From contig NZ_PIJY01000018.1 in assembly GCF_008304605.1 (NCBI RefSeq), positions 58,751 through 122,750 of the forward strand: a stretch of DNA of 64,000 nucleotides. The letters are read 5' to 3'. The translations under genes and the position numbers were made by a program. Below are positions 52,814-63,260 of this stretch, one piece after another; position 1 is the first letter of the stretch, and every line of letters begins with the position of its first letter. Below the pieces are notes generated by a model, which was given only the letters and a program-made list of their open reading frames with translations, had not been told where the DNA came from and searched no databases. Source of the stretch: Oceanobacillus polygoni. GTDB taxonomy: Bacteria; Bacillota; Bacilli; Bacillales; Amphibacillaceae.

Positions 52814-53144
52814 CCAACTACCAATTAACGTGTAATAATGGTTTGTGTGTAAACCCGCTCCGGAAATACACTTCGCTTTTCGCGGGTGACCCGCAGAAGT
52901 CTTCGTGTATTTCCTACGCTAAATTTGCCCCTCTTCCTATTACTAACATAGTTTATCGAAACAGAAACGTTGCTTTAACCAGTCCGGGTGAGTGTAGGGC
53001 GGTGACTCCTGCGGGAATAGCACGTGTCTGAAGACTCACCGGAAGTGGTTTTCTTCCGGAGAGGCTGAAGCCGTGCCCGCGGAAAGCATCCGCCTGAAGC
53101 GATCCCGGACGGCGACAGTTGCTCCTACCAAAGCAGTTAGTTCG
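52814..53144. repeat. Dispersed GC-rich repeat, copy B
   Basis: About 331 bp, related to copy A at 25927-26303. Shared blocks are TTTTCGCGGGTGAC, ATTACTAACAT...TTTATCGA, GTGACTCCTGCGGGAA, GGCTGA.GCCGT.CCCGCGGAAAGCATCCGC and GGACGGCGA.AGTTGCTC. The right end is TTAGTTCG; the left end CCAACTA is a decayed complement. It lies between ykyA and pdhA and contains no supported ORF. It may be a MITE or a conserved RNA. Confidence 0.75.
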
Positions 53145-53464
53145 CAGTTTCCTTCAACTATAATCTTGTTAAACACTTAATAAAGATAATTTGTCAATTT
53201 CGAACGTTGAAAGATAGGTTACTGAATATATTGCTGAATCCATTTTACAGTTAGGAGAAATTAAATATACTACCTTAAAAAGTTCACCCCTTTTTGATAT
53301 ATAAAGCATTATATGGACTGCTCGACAAAAATTAACAACCAATAGGTACAGATTAGTAGTACAGATGGAAACCTATATTATAACAGTTGGTTCATAACGG
53401 TTATCAAATGTCTCGACTCTTAATGTAAATCCTTTCATTTGCTTAAAATGTATAGGCAAACTTA
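53145..53464. other. Leader region before pdhA
   Basis: The gene-free region between the repeat and pdhA is 547 bp. This part has no supported gene. Confidence 0.4.
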
Positions 53465-53541
53465 TTGACCGAACATAAAAAATGGGTTACGATTTACTTG
53501 CAAGCGGTATTGTATCAATAAACTTTACATAATTTATGTAA
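53465..53541 (+). promoter_or_regulatory. Candidate pdhA promoter and nearby palindrome
   Basis: TTGACC (53465-53470) and TACGAT (53488-53493) are 17 bp apart. TTACATA-ATT-TATGTAA (53525-53541) is a perfect 7-3-7 inverted repeat just downstream, possibly an operator for the pdh operon. The predicted leader to the pdhA start is about 190 nt. Neither element is confirmed. Confidence 0.4.
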
Positions 53542-53685
53542 CAGGTTATTATTTAATATGGGCTATGATTAATTATGACCATAGTAGGGTACATCAATAA
53601 TATATATTTTTTTGTAGAGATTTACCTTATTCTGGGTAGGCTAGGAAAGACAATAATATTAAAGGTATAAGAAAGGAAGAGGTGA

Positions 53686-54774
<1,089 letters not shown>

Positions 54775-54777
54775 ATC

Positions 54778-55755
54778 ATGGCACAAATGACAATGATTCA
54801 AGCAATCACAGATGCAATGCGCGTTGAATTGAAAAATGATGAAAATGTGCTTGTGTTTGGTGAAGATGTTGGTCAAAACGGTGGAGTATTCCGCGCTACA
54901 GAAGGTTTGCAGGATGAATTCGGTGAAGACCGTGTATTCGACACCCCTCTTGCAGAATCAGGAATAGGTGGTCTAGCGATTGGGCTAGCTTTACAAGGTT
55001 ACCGTCCAGTTCCGGAAATTCAATTCTTTGGTTTCGTGTATGAAGTAATTGATTCCATTAGTGGTCAAATGGCTCGTATGCGCTACCGTTCTGGTGGACA
55101 TCATACAGCACCAATTACGGTTCGTGCTCCATTTGGTGGTGGTGTACACACGCCTGAAATGCACGCTGATTCACTTGAAGGATTAATGGCACAGCAACCA
55201 GGTCTTAAGGTTGTTATTCCATCAACTCCATATGAAGCAAAAGGGTTGTTAATCTCAGCAATTCGCGATAATGATCCAGTTATTTTCTTAGAGCATATGA
55301 AGCTTTATCGTTCTTTCCGTGGTGAAGTTCCTGAAGGGGAATACACAGTAGAAATTGGAAAAGCAGATGTGAAAAAGGAAGGAAATGACGTTACATTAAT
55401 TGCTTACGGTGCAATGGTGCATGCATGTCTAAAAGCAGCAGAAGAGCTTGAAAAAGACGGAATTAGTGCTGAAGTTGTCGATCTACGTACGGTGTCACCA
55501 ATTGATTATGATACGGTTTTAGAATCTGTGAAGAAAACAAACCGTGTTGTTGTTGTGCAAGAAGCTCAACGTCAAGCAGGGGTTGCAGCAAATGTTGTTG
55601 CTGAAATTCAAGAAAGAGCAATTCTGCATCTTGAAGCACCTGTATTACGAGTAGCAGCAGCAGATACGATCTATCCGTTCTCTGATGCTGAAGAAGTATG
55701 GTTACCAAACCATCAAGATATTATTGAAAAAGTAAACATTGTAATTAATTTCTAA
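54778..55755 (+). CDS. pdhB: Pyruvate dehydrogenase E1 beta
   Basis: E1 beta subunit, 325 residues, that completes the ThDP site with Pdh[12 protein letters not shown], and TYEAKGLL-type and C-terminal transketolase domains. ATG 54778 is 3 nt after the pdhA stop, with GAGAAGGAG inside pdhA. Confidence 0.97.
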   Translation: MAQMTMIQAITDAMRVELKNDENVLVFGEDVGQNGGVFRATEGLQDEFGEDRVFDTPLAESGIGGLAIGLALQGYRPVPEIQFFGFVYEVIDSISGQMARMRYRSGGHHTAPITVRAPFGGGVHTPEMHADSLEGLMAQQPGLKVVIPSTPYEAKGLLISAIRDNDPVIFLEHMKLYRSFRGEVPEGEYTVEIGKADVKKEGNDVTLIAYGAMVHACLKAAEELEKDGISAEVVDLRTVSPIDYDTVLESVKKTNRVVVVQEAQRQAGVAANVVAEIQERAILHLEAPVLRVAAADTIYPFSDAEEVWLPNHQDIIEKVNIVINF

Positions 55756-55778
55756 ATATGAGATAGGAGGTAAGATGT

Positions 55779-57053
55779 ATGGCATTTGAATTTAAATTCC
55801 CAGATATTGGGGAAGGTATTGCTGAAGGCGAAATCGTAAAATGGTTCGTTAAAGAAGGCGATGAAATAAAAGAGGACGACGTACTATGTGAAGTCCAAAA
55901 TGATAAAGCTGTTGTTGAGATTCCTTCACCAGTAGAAGGATCAATCAAAAAAATACATGTTGCAGAAGGTGAGGTAGCAAATGTAGGGAATGTATTTGTT
56001 ACCATTGACGCGGAAGGCTATGAGTCAGATGATAGTGGACAGGACACAGAAGAAGCATCAGCTGACAAACAAGCAACAGAAGAGCCTGCAAAAGAAACTT
56101 CTAAAGAAACAAAAGAAGTAGTAGCAGAAACAGAAGGTAAACGTGTTATTGCGATGCCATCTGTAAGAAAGTATGCTAGAGAAAATAACGTAACCATCGA
56201 GGAAGTTACTGGTTCAGGTAAAAATGGTCGTATTTTGAAAGCTGATATTGACAGCTTCTTAAGCGGTGACCAACCGGAAGAGCAAGCAGAACAAACAGAA
56301 GAAGCAGCAGAAACACAAGATGCGAAACCAGCTGCAGTTCCAACTGGAAGCTACCCAGAAACACGCGAGAAGATGACAAACATCCGTAAAGCGATCGCAA
56401 AAGCAATGGTTAACTCAAAATCAAAAGCACCACATGTTACGCTAATGGATGAAATCGATGTAACAGAGCTTGTTGCACATCGTAAGAAATTTAAAGCAGT
56501 GGCTGCAGAACAAGAAATTAAATTAACGTACTTACCATATGTTGTAAAAGCACTTGTGTCAGCGTCTAAGAAATTCCCGATCCTAAACTCTTGGATTGAC
56601 GACGCAACAGATGAGGTTGTTCAAAAACATTATTATAATATCGGTATTGCTGCTGATACAGACAAAGGTCTACTCGTACCAGTTGTAAAAGATGCTGATA
56701 AAAAATCCATCTTTGAAATTTCTGCGGAGATAAATGAATTGGCAGGAAAAGCTCGTGATGGTAAACTGAAACCAGATGAGATGAAAGGGGCTTCCAACAC
56801 AATTTCAAACATTGGTTCAGCGGGTGGACAATGGTTTACTCCAGTATTGAATTACCCAGAAGCTATCATTCTTGGAATTGGCCGTATTGCTGAAAAGCCA
56901 ATTGTTCGTGATGGGGAAGTTGTCGTAGCTCCAGTTCTTGCTTTATCTCTAAGCTTTGATCATCGTATCGTTGATGGTGCTACTGCACAGTTAGCTTTAA
57001 ACCAAATCAAACGATTACTAAATGATCCGCAACTAATTATGATGGAGGCGTAG
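55779..57053 (+). CDS. pdhC: Dihydrolipoamide acetyltransferase (E2)
   Basis: Core subunit of the pyruvate dehydrogenase complex, 424 residues: one lipoyl domain with Lys43 in QNDKAVVE, a Glu-rich linker, a peripheral-subunit-binding domain (about 118-160, [11 protein letters not shown]), an Ala/Glu-rich linker, then the catalytic domain ending [13 protein letters not shown] 55779 follows GGAGGTAAG. Confidence 0.97.
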   Translation: MAFEFKFPDIGEGIAEGEIVKWFVKEGDEIKEDDVLCEVQNDKAVVEIPSPVEGSIKKIHVAEGEVANVGNVFVTIDAEGYESDDSGQDTEEASADKQATEEPAKETSKETKEVVAETEGKRVIAMPSVRKYARENNVTIEEVTGSGKNGRILKADIDSFLSGDQPEEQAEQTEEAAETQDAKPAAVPTGSYPETREKMTNIRKAIAKAMVNSKSKAPHVTLMDEIDVTELVAHRKKFKAVAAEQEIKLTYLPYVVKALVSASKKFPILNSWIDDATDEVVQKHYYNIGIAADTDKGLLVPVVKDADKKSIFEISAEINELAGKARDGKLKPDEMKGASNTISNIGSAGGQWFTPVLNYPEAIILGIGRIAEKPIVRDGEVVVAPVLALSLSFDHRIVDGATAQLALNQIKRLLNDPQLIMMEA

Positions 57054-57056
57054 GTA

Positions 57057-58463
57057 ATGGTAGTAGGAGATTTTCCAGTAGAAGTAGATACGCTAGTTGT
57101 GGGAGCAGGACCAGGCGGCTATGTTGCTGCTATCCGTGCTGCACAATTAGGGCAAAAAGTAACAATTGTTGATAAAGGTACTTTAGGTGGAGTTTGTCTT
57201 AATGTTGGATGTATTCCATCAAAAGCATTGATTCAAGCAGGTCATTTAGCGGAAAGTGCTAAAGGCTCTGAAGAAATAGGAATCAAAACGGAAGGTGTAA
57301 CGATCGACTTTTCCAAGGTTCAAGAGTGGAAAGGTAGCGTTGTTAAAAAATTAACTTCTGGTGTTGAAGGTCTTCTTAAGGGAAATAAAGTAGACATCGT
57401 AAGTGGAGAAGCCTACTTCGTTGATAAAAACACTGCGAAAGTGATGGATGAAAAATCTTCCCAAACGTATAAATTCAAACATTGTATTGTTGCAACTGGT
57501 TCATCACCAATTGAAATTCCAACATTCAAATTTTCAGATCGTGTACTAGATTCAACTGGTGCATTGGATTTGAAAGAAGTTCCTAAGAAATTAGTTGTCA
57601 TTGGTACAGGCTTTGTTGGAAGTGAGCTTGGATCTGCTTATGCAAACTTTGGAACAGAAGTTACTTTCCTTGAAGGTGCCAAAGATATCCTAGGTGGATT
57701 TGAAAAGCAAATGACACAGCTCGTTAAAAAACGTTTGAAAAATAAAGGCGCTACAATCATTACGGAAGCAATGGCTAAAGGTGTTGAAGAGTCAGCTGAT
57801 GGTGTAAAAGTTACGTATGAAGCTAAAGGAAAAGAAGAAACAGTTGAAGCAGATTATGTGCTTGTAACGGTTGGTCGTCGTCCAAACACTGCAGAAATCG
57901 GCTTAGAGCAAGCTGGAGTTGAGCTTGATGAAAAAGGACTTGTTAAAATCGATAAGCAATGTCGTACTTCTGTAGACAATATATTTGCAATCGGTGATAT
58001 CGTTGCTGGTCCTCCGCTTGCTCACAAAGCATCCTATGAAGGGAAAATTGCTGCTGAAGTAATTGCTGGAGAAAAATCTGAAATCGATTATCTAAGTGTA
58101 CCAGCTGTTGCCTTTACGGATCCAGAGCTTGCAACTGTCGGAATGACAGAAAAAGAAGCGAAAGATGCTGGATATGATGTGAAAGTTGGGAAATTCCCAT
58201 TTGCAGCGAATGGTCGTGCATTATCCTTGAATAATAGTGATGGATTCTTGAAATTGATCACGCGTAAAGAGGATGGCTTAGTAATCGGTGGTCAGATCGC
58301 TGGTCCAAACGCTAGTGATATGATTTCAGAAATCGGACTTGCTATTGAAGCAGGAATGACTGTAGAAGATATCGCATTAACCATCCATGCTCACCCAACA
58401 TTAGGTGAAATTACAATGGAAGCTGCAGAAGTAGCACTTGGAACTCCTATTCACATGTTGTAG
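57057..58463 (+). CDS. pdhD: Dihydrolipoamide dehydrogenase (E3)
   Basis: FAD disulfide reductase of 468 residues. FAD-binding GAGPGG at 16-21, redox-active GGVCLNVGC with Cys47 and Cys52, NAD fold [11 protein letters not shown]-binding FAIGDI, and HAHPTLGE near the C-terminus. The ribosome site GGAGGCG overlaps the pdhC stop. Last gene of the operon. It may also serve 2-oxo acid and glycine cleavage complexes. Confidence 0.97.
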   Translation: MVVGDFPVEVDTLVVGAGPGGYVAAIRAAQLGQKVTIVDKGTLGGVCLNVGCIPSKALIQAGHLAESAKGSEEIGIKTEGVTIDFSKVQEWKGSVVKKLTSGVEGLLKGNKVDIVSGEAYFVDKNTAKVMDEKSSQTYKFKHCIVATGSSPIEIPTFKFSDRVLDSTGALDLKEVPKKLVVIGTGFVGSELGSAYANFGTEVTFLEGAKDILGGFEKQMTQLVKKRLKNKGATIITEAMAKGVEESADGVKVTYEAKGKEETVEADYVLVTVGRRPNTAEIGLEQAGVELDEKGLVKIDKQCRTSVDNIFAIGDIVAGPPLAHKASYEGKIAAEVIAGEKSEIDYLSVPAVAFTDPELATVGMTEKEAKDAGYDVKVGKFPFAANGRALSLNNSDGFLKLITRKEDGLVIGGQIAGPNASDMISEIGLAIEAGMTVEDIALTIHAHPTLGEITMEAAEVALGTPIHML

Positions 58464-58490
58464 GACAAAGAATAGATATGAATAGTTAGT

Positions 58491-58529
58491 AAAAAGGATG
58501 CCCTTTTATTAGTTCAGGGCATCCTTTTT
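58491..58529. terminator. Terminator after pdhD (convergent)
   Basis: AAAAAGGATGCCCT and AGGGCATCCTTTTT form a 14-bp stem with an 11-nt loop. It also overlaps the stop of the minus-strand lipoprotein gene. Confidence 0.93.
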
Positions 58530-58898
58530 ATTTTCTTCTAAAGTGACCTCTAGTTGCTCCATAATTTCATTTTTTGGCATATTACGAGATAGATGTGCAA
58601 TTGTCTGTCCATTTTTTTGAATGACTAGAGTGGAACCGGTAGTATCTAAAGGGATATCCATTTCAGCGGGATCAATTTCCACCGTTTTTGCATCCGTAAA
58701 TTCGGTAGGATATTTTGCTTTTAATTCAATAATTGCATCAACGTATATATCATCAATTTCTTCAATGGATTCCTCTGGGATGATCATGACATTATATTCC
58801 GAAGGATTAAACGAAATGGCCTCAACAAGTTCATCTTTATGTTGTTGGCAACCTAAAAGTAATAATAGAGTAGGAATGATCAATAATAACTTGTTCAT
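58509..58898 (-). CDS. Small lipoprotein (Slp-like position), 129 aa
   Basis: Lipoprotein with a signal peptide MNKLLLIIPTLLLLLGC and the lipidated Cys at 17. The mature part is about 112 residues, possibly thioredoxin-like by pattern (strand-helix-strand), but no CxxC. B. subtilis carries the small peptidoglycan-associated lipoprotein Slp at this position downstream of pdhD; the sequences are too short to prove homology. ATG 58898 follows AAAGGTC. Confidence 0.65.
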   Translation of the reverse strand: MNKLLLIIPTLLLLLGCQQHKDELVEAISFNPSEYNVMIIPEESIEEIDDIYVDAIIELKAKYPTEFTDAKTVEIDPAEMDIPLDTTGSTLVIQKNGQTIAHLSRNMPKNEIMEQLEVTLEENKKDALN

Positions 58899-59215
58899 CG
58901 ACCTTTATTCACTTCCCTCATTGTGAATTTATCTTATGACTGTGTAAGGATAGTTTATCAAAAGAATATTTAACTTTAGCTATTGTTATGGAACTGTTAT
59001 TGAAATGAAAAGCTATTGTCGATAAATGTAAACATGAAGCAACATTGTTTTGGGTATATAATAGAAGTGGATTATATTGGTATCCCGTGCAGTCATTTCC
59101 TGGTTTAATTAGTTTGGATCATTTGTTCGACATGAATTGGGAATGACAGTTGTTTCACGAATACTTTATAATAAATCTAGTAATCTATTTTTACAGTTAG
59201 GAGGAGGTTTTACAT
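58899..59215. other. Divergent region before the deacetylase
   Basis: 317 bp with no supported gene. It contains a TATATAATAG at about 59061 and a candidate promoter at 59143-59172. Confidence 0.4.
59143..59172 (+). promoter_or_regulatory. Possible SigA promoter of the deacetylase gene
   Basis: ATGACA (59143-59148) and TATAAT (59167-59172) are 18 bp apart. The -35 is one base off consensus. Confidence 0.4.
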
Positions 59216-60088
59216 ATGAAACGTATTACATTTATTATCCTTGTTATTGGCCTTGCGATTCTTTCAGCTTGTGCAAGTGATACGGAAACGACGAGTCAAG
59301 GGAAAACATCATCTACAAATAAAGAAAATGAAGAGCAAGAACAGCCATCAGAGGGCGAAAAGCCAGATGAGGATAAGCTAACGGAAGAAGATGCAGGAGA
59401 AGAAGTGGTTGAGGATGATCCCCCTGTTGAAGCGCAATATACGATTTCAGAGAATTGGTCATTAATCCCGTTAGAAGAAGGAATTAATGAAGATATTGTC
59501 TTGTTGACGATTGATGATGCTCCTGATGAAAATGCTGTTGAAATGGCTAGTACTTTAAAGGAATTAGATGCAGGGGCGATATTCTTTGTAAATGGACATT
59601 TTATTGATACACCTGAGGAAGAAGAAATGCTCAAGGAAATTCATGAAATGGGCTTTATGATTGGAAATCATACATTTAGCCATGCCACATTACCAGAAAT
59701 ATCGGAAGAAGAACAAAAAGAAGAAATCATAAGTCTGAGTGATCGGATAGAAGAGATTATCGGTGAACGGCCATTATTTTTCCGAGCTCCACATGGTGCC
59801 AACACAGATTATGCTATTAAAGTTGCAGAAGAGGAAGGCATGACCGTTATGAACTGGACTTATGGATATGATTATTTTCAACCATATATGGATGCAGAAA
59901 AACTTGCAGAAGCGATGATTTCAGGGGAAGGTCCAGAAGTGGATGTCCCATATTCGTTGTTGAAACCAGGAGCGAACTTACTAATGCACGATCGCGAATG
60001 GACAGCTGAAGCATTGCCTAGAATTGTTGAGGGGTTACGGGAAAAAGGCTATGAAATGCTTGACCCAGCACTTATAGAAACAAAATGA
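59216..60088 (+). CDS. Polysaccharide deacetylase lipoprotein (NodB domain)
   Basis: Predicted extracellular carbohydrate esterase 4, 290 residues. The lipobox LSACA puts the lipidated Cys at 19; an acidic, Glu-rich spacer of about 50 residues follows. The NodB motifs are TIDDAPDE (Asp100, Asp101, with the canonical TFDDGP altered to IDDAP), HTFSH (152-156) and RAPHG (190-194; canonical RxPYG). The substrate may be peptidoglycan or a wall polysaccharide. ATG 59216 follows TAGGAGGAGG. Confidence 0.85.
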   Translation: MKRITFIILVIGLAILSACASDTETTSQGKTSSTNKENEEQEQPSEGEKPDEDKLTEEDAGEEVVEDDPPVEAQYTISENWSLIPLEEGINEDIVLLTIDDAPDENAVEMASTLKELDAGAIFFVNGHFIDTPEEEEMLKEIHEMGFMIGNHTFSHATLPEISEEEQKEEIISLSDRIEEIIGERPLFFRAPHGANTDYAIKVAEEEGMTVMNWTYGYDYFQPYMDAEKLAEAMISGEGPEVDVPYSLLKPGANLLMHDREWTAEALPRIVEGLREKGYEMLDPALIETK

Positions 60089-60153
60089 AAAATCAAAGCT
60101 AATACATTTTTATAATAGTGGTTACATTTCACATGAATTGTTAACATATAATG

Positions 60154-60193
60154 GACACAACCATAAGTTTTATACATATGGTTGTGTCTTTTT
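60154..60193 (+). terminator. Terminator after the deacetylase
   Basis: GACACAACCATA pairs with TATGGTTGTGTC around an 11-nt loop, followed by TTTTTAT. Confidence 0.85.
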
Positions 60194-60270
60194 ATCTAGA
60201 ATTCATAGTTATATGTAATAATGTCCTGTTATTCAGTTTAAAACCCTTAATATGTTATACTAATTAACTA

Positions 60271-60299
60271 TTGACTCTTTTAGTGTGACATATTATAAT
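60271..60299 (+). promoter_or_regulatory. SR1 promoter
   Basis: TTGACT (60271-60276) and TATAAT (60294-60299) are 17 bp apart, near-consensus SigA. Transcription should begin near 60306. Confidence 0.75.
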
Positions 60300-60339
60300 G
60301 TGAATATGTTATCGCTAAACGCGAAAAGGAGATGACTTA

Positions 60340-60444
60340 ATGGGTACAATAATTTGTCAGGATTGCCAACAGGTTATTGAAGATTACGAAGATGAGAAAG
60401 TAACAACTCTTTACGGTACATGTCCTACTTGTGATGAAAAATAA
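60340..60444 (+). CDS. sr1P: GapA-binding peptide SR1P, 34 aa
   Basis: Starts MGTIICQDCQ, has EDEK and LYGTC, and ends in CPTCDEK, as in the SR1P family. Four Cys in CxxC pairs (6/9 and 28/31) suggest a zinc knuckle. In B. subtilis SR1P binds GapA and promotes its interaction with RNase J1, which is encoded at 48699-50366. ATG 60340 follows AAAAGGAG. Confidence 0.87.
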   Translation: MGTIICQDCQQVIEDYEDEKVTTLYGTCPTCDEK

Positions 60445-60456
60445 TACAAATATAGG

Positions 60457-60491
60457 ATAAGCTGCATTATTTGATGTAGCTTATTTTTTTG
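60457..60491 (+). terminator. SR1 terminator
   Basis: ATAAGCTGCAT pairs with ATGTAGCTTAT (one G-U) around TATTTG, followed by seven T. Confidence 0.88.
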
Positions 60492-60735
60492 TGTTCAATT
60501 TATCTTGTGTAAATTGGCGATAATCAGTTTTTTGTAAATATAAATTCTTGTTAGTGAGGCGTTATTAATCCAGTTGCAGCAGGCATTTCTTGTCAGTAAA
60601 ACTTTCACTAGGCACGCATCATTTAACTTAGAGTTATGAATATGTATTATAATAAGTATGATAAAGAAGTATATGATAAACTTATTTATTAGGAGCTACT
60701 GTACATGCAGGGTATTTAATGAGGTGAATAAAACA

Positions 60736-61002
60736 ATGAATTACGAGTATCCGATTGATGAAACATGGTCAACTGAAGAGGTTATTGACGTTGTGAATTT
60801 TTTTTCGCTCGTGGAAAAAGCTTATGAAAATAAAGTTAGTCGTGCGGAGGTATTACTGCTTTATCGGCGATTTAAGCAAATTGTACCTTCAAAAAGCGAA
60901 GAAAAGAAACTGTTTTCGGCGTTTGCAGCAACTTCAGGTTATTCCAGTTACCATACTGTGAAAAGAGCAAGAGAGTCAGGAGATGACTTTATTAAAATGT
61001 AG
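60736..61002 (+). CDS. yktA: UPF0223 family protein YktA
   Basis: 88-residue helical protein (MNYEYPIDETWSTEEVIDVVNFF...) matching the UPF0223 family; function unknown. ATG 60736 is 9 nt after GAGGTGA; the frame is open further upstream to 60658 without support. Confidence 0.92.
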   Translation: MNYEYPIDETWSTEEVIDVVNFFSLVEKAYENKVSRAEVLLLYRRFKQIVPSKSEEKKLFSAFAATSGYSSYHTVKRARESGDDFIKM

Positions 61003-61017
61003 TTATCCCCGTTGTTT

Positions 61018-61072
61018 AAAACGAAAGACATTTATTCGGCAACACGAAGCGAATAAATGTCTTTCGTTTTTC
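61018..61072. terminator. 21-bp perfect hairpin between yktA and yktB
   Basis: AAAACGAAAGACATTTATTCG (61018-61038) and its exact complement (61050-61070) flank an 11-nt loop. On the plus strand TTTCTTAAG follows and on the minus strand AAACAACG: bidirectional and unusually long. Confidence 0.85.
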
Positions 61073-61152
61073 TTAAGGTTGTTAGTCGTGTTTGTGCATA
61101 CAAGTAATAAATTGTGGATGCATTCGCAAAATGGGTTTTAAAGCTAGGGCAA

Positions 61153-61782
61153 CTAGTTACGTGATTGTACTGCTAATTGATAAAATGGAATTAATGTATG
61201 AAAGGTTTGCTTCGCCGTATCGAGTAAATCATTTCCATTTGCTGCTAAATCACTTTCAGCTGGAACATGAATTCCGATTAAAAACTCTGCCTTTTTTACG
61301 TCTCTGAAGCGTTCAAGGTGTTTCATCTCCAATTCCTGAAGTGGAATCGAGTCTTTATTCATATGGTCTAGAGATACAACGAAATTGTCTGGAAGCTGTT
61401 TAATTTTATCATACGCTGCGATAAAGGACTTCGCAATTTCTTGCTTATTTGGTAACTCATAAATTAACGCTAGCCACATGAATAGATGATCGTCAAAGAG
61501 ACCTATTTGAAAGTGTGGGTGCTTTTTGTAACCTCGTTTGTTATCTGCTATTGCCAACCAAGTATCTTTTGGTGGATTTACAGTTCTTCTAGCGTGTTTA
61601 GCGATATGTAAATACATTTCATTTCCTAATTGTGCTGCTACATAGTCAGCGAGTTCGGATCCGATTTCTTGGAATTTAGGCTGAATTCTTGTCTGGATTG
61701 CCTCCATTCTTTCATCGAGACCATCTATTGTAAATGTTTCAAAATCTTCGCGTTTAAATCCTTGAAAAGTCAAAAACGTCAT
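61153..61782 (-). CDS. yktB: DUF1054 / UPF0637 family protein YktB
   Basis: 209-residue conserved protein of unknown function; it matches YktB from start to end (IDGLDERMEAI, GLFDDHLFMWLALIYELP, KKAEFLIGIHVP). The start is ATG 61782 behind AAGGAAGG. Confidence 0.92.
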   Translation of the reverse strand: MTFLTFQGFKREDFETFTIDGLDERMEAIQTRIQPKFQEIGSELADYVAAQLGNEMYLHIAKHARRTVNPPKDTWLAIADNKRGYKKHPHFQIGLFDDHLFMWLALIYELPNKQEIAKSFIAAYDKIKQLPDNFVVSLDHMNKDSIPLQELEMKHLERFRDVKKAEFLIGIHVPAESDLAANGNDLLDTAKQTFHTLIPFYQLAVQSRN

Positions 61783-62122
61783 TCCTTCCTTCATGTTATT
61801 TATAATAATTATTATTAATTATTGTGGGGTGTAAGTCAAGCTATACATATTTGAGCTAATAAAATAATCCCGCGATAGAAGATGTTTGGAAAGCATAGCG
61901 ATAGTGAAAGCTAATACAAGTAAGCATTCTTTTCCCATGAAATCAACCTTTAAAATAGAACTGGAATTCTCAGGCTATGTTTAAAAGTGCTAAAACCGGG
62001 AAATGATAATAAAAATAATCATTAATTTCAGAAAAGCTATGAACATTATAATTCTAAGGTCATAAGATAAAGAAAACAGATGTAACTGATAAAACAAGCT
62101 ATTTGAAAAGGGAGTGGCGAAT
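61783..62122. other. Region before the small coiled-coil gene
   Basis: 340 bp with no clear gene beyond the weak 39-residue ORF listed below. Confidence 0.35.
61819..61938 (-). CDS. Candidate micropeptide, 39 aa, upstream of yktB
   Basis: ATG 61938 has AAAGGTTG upstream and a frame to TAA 61819-61821. The product starts MGKECLLVLAFTIAMLSKHLL, hydrophobic, possibly a signal or membrane peptide. No conservation information, so it is only a candidate. Confidence 0.25.
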   Translation of the reverse strand: MGKECLLVLAFTIAMLSKHLLSRDYFISSNMYSLTYTPQ

Positions 62123-62320
62123 TTGAAATATGTTATGGAAGCACTGAGAAGAAAAGAAGCAGAAGAGAGATTGCCTGTCATTCGAATGGAAATTGATTAT
62201 GAGCTAGTTACACTTTATGATGCGATGCAAGCCAAAGATACGGTTTCAATGATTAAAGCGAAGGAACGTTTAGAGGATTTAAGGAAACAGATGTTACAAA
62301 TTGAAAATGAGCACGCTTAA
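62123..62320 (+). CDS. Small charged coiled-coil protein (YkzI-like position)
   Basis: 65 residues from TTG 62123 (AAAGGGAG, 8 nt), rich in Glu, Lys and Leu: MKYVMEALRRKEAEERLPVIRME... and LEDLRKQMLQIENEHA. No domain recognised. B. subtilis has the small ykzI in this place between yktB and yktC/suhB; homology is a guess from position and size. Confidence 0.65.
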   Translation: MKYVMEALRRKEAEERLPVIRMEIDYELVTLYDAMQAKDTVSMIKAKERLEDLRKQMLQIENEHA

Positions 62321-62324
62321 TAAT

Positions 62325-62380
62325 TGACCCCAATATGTATTGGAAGCATTAGTGAAATACTCGAATACATATTGGGGTCA
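62325..62380. repeat. 17-bp perfect inverted repeat upstream of suhB
   Basis: TGACCCCAATATGTATT (62325-62341) and AATACATATTGGGGTCA (62364-62380) with a 22-nt loop. No T-run follows, so it may be a regulator site, an mRNA hairpin or a weak terminator for the preceding gene. Confidence 0.6.
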
Positions 62381-62453
62381 TTCAAATACAATGACGGAAA
62401 CCCTTCCTTTTGTTACAATTGAAATTATAATTCTGAAAGTGGAGGGCGTACAT

Positions 62454-63260
62454 ATGGATAAAGCGATTCGTAATGATATATATGAACAGGCGGTAAAATG
62501 GGTATTGGAAGCAGGAACAATCATTCGAGATGAAATGAATGCCCCGTTAAGTATTGAAACGAAATCAAATCCGAATGATCTTGTTACGGTATTAGATAAA
62601 CGTATAGAAGCGTATTTTGTCCAGAAAATAAAAGAAAAATATAGCAACCATTTTATTATTGGGGAAGAGGGCTATGGTGATTCGGTTACGTCACTTGATG
62701 GAACGGTTTGGATTATTGATCCAATTGATGGGACAATGAACTTTGTTCATCAAAAAAGAAATTTTGCAATTTCTGTTGGGATTTATCAAGATGGAATTGG
62801 TGAAATAGGAATCATCTATGATGTCATGTCAGATATTTTATACCATGCGAAAAGGGGCGAAGGTGCTTATAAAAATGAGCAAGAATTGCCTCAGCTTAAA
62901 TCAAACGTAAAATTAACGAATGCTATTATTGGAATGAACCATTTTTGGCTTTGTGAAAATAGACTTGTAGATGAAAAAACGATGCAGGAGTTTGTAAGGA
63001 AAGTACGTGGGACGAGAACCTATGGTTCTGCTGCGTTGGAGTTCGCTTATACGGCAGAAGGAATTGAAGATGGATATCTATCATTAAGACTTTCTCCATG
63101 GGATGTTGCAGCTGGTATTGTGATTGTAAATGAAGTAGGTGGCGTTACGACAGATATTGCTGGTAATGAAGTTAATATGCTTGAGAAATCATCAATTCTT
63201 GCTTGTAACCCGATTTTGAAGGACGACTTAATAGCGTTTATACAAAGTGGAAGAAAGTGA
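62454..63260 (+). CDS. suhB: Inositol monophosphatase family protein SuhB (YktC)
   Basis: Mg2+-dependent phosphatase of 268 residues. Metal motif GEEGYG near residue 72, IDPIDGTMNFVH near 92-103, and WDVAAG near 216. In B. subtilis YktC has inositol-1-phosphatase activity. ATG 62454 follows GTGGAGGG; the frame to 62340 runs through the inverted repeat and lacks support. Confidence 0.93.
   Translation: MDKAIRNDIYEQAVKWVLEAGTIIRDEMNAPLSIETKSNPNDLVTVLDKRIEAYFVQKIKEKYSNHFIIGEEGYGDSVTSLDGTVWIIDPIDGTMNFVHQKRNFAISVGIYQDGIGEIGIIYDVMSDILYHAKRGEGAYKNEQELPQLKSNVKLTNAIIGMNHFWLCENRLVDEKTMQEFVRKVRGTRTYGSAALEFAYTAEGIEDGYLSLRLSPWDVAAGIVIVNEVGGVTTDIAGNEVNMLEKSSILACNPILKDDLIAFIQSGRK

Larger units (their letters stand above)
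60306..60491 (+). ncRNA. sr1: SR1-like dual-function small RNA
   Basis: From the promoter at 60271-60299 to the terminator at 60457-60490 the transcript would be about 185 nt, close to the 205-nt B. subtilis SR1. It encodes SR1P and, like SR1, lies downstream of pdhD. In B. subtilis SR1 base-pairs with ahrC mRNA and is repressed by CcpN under glycolytic growth; neither pairing nor a CcpN site was tested here. Confidence 0.7.

Noticed and set aside
62340..62453. Extended N-terminus of SuhB
   Set aside because: The frame runs through the inverted repeat with no ribosome site; ATG 62454 has GGAGGG and matches family length.
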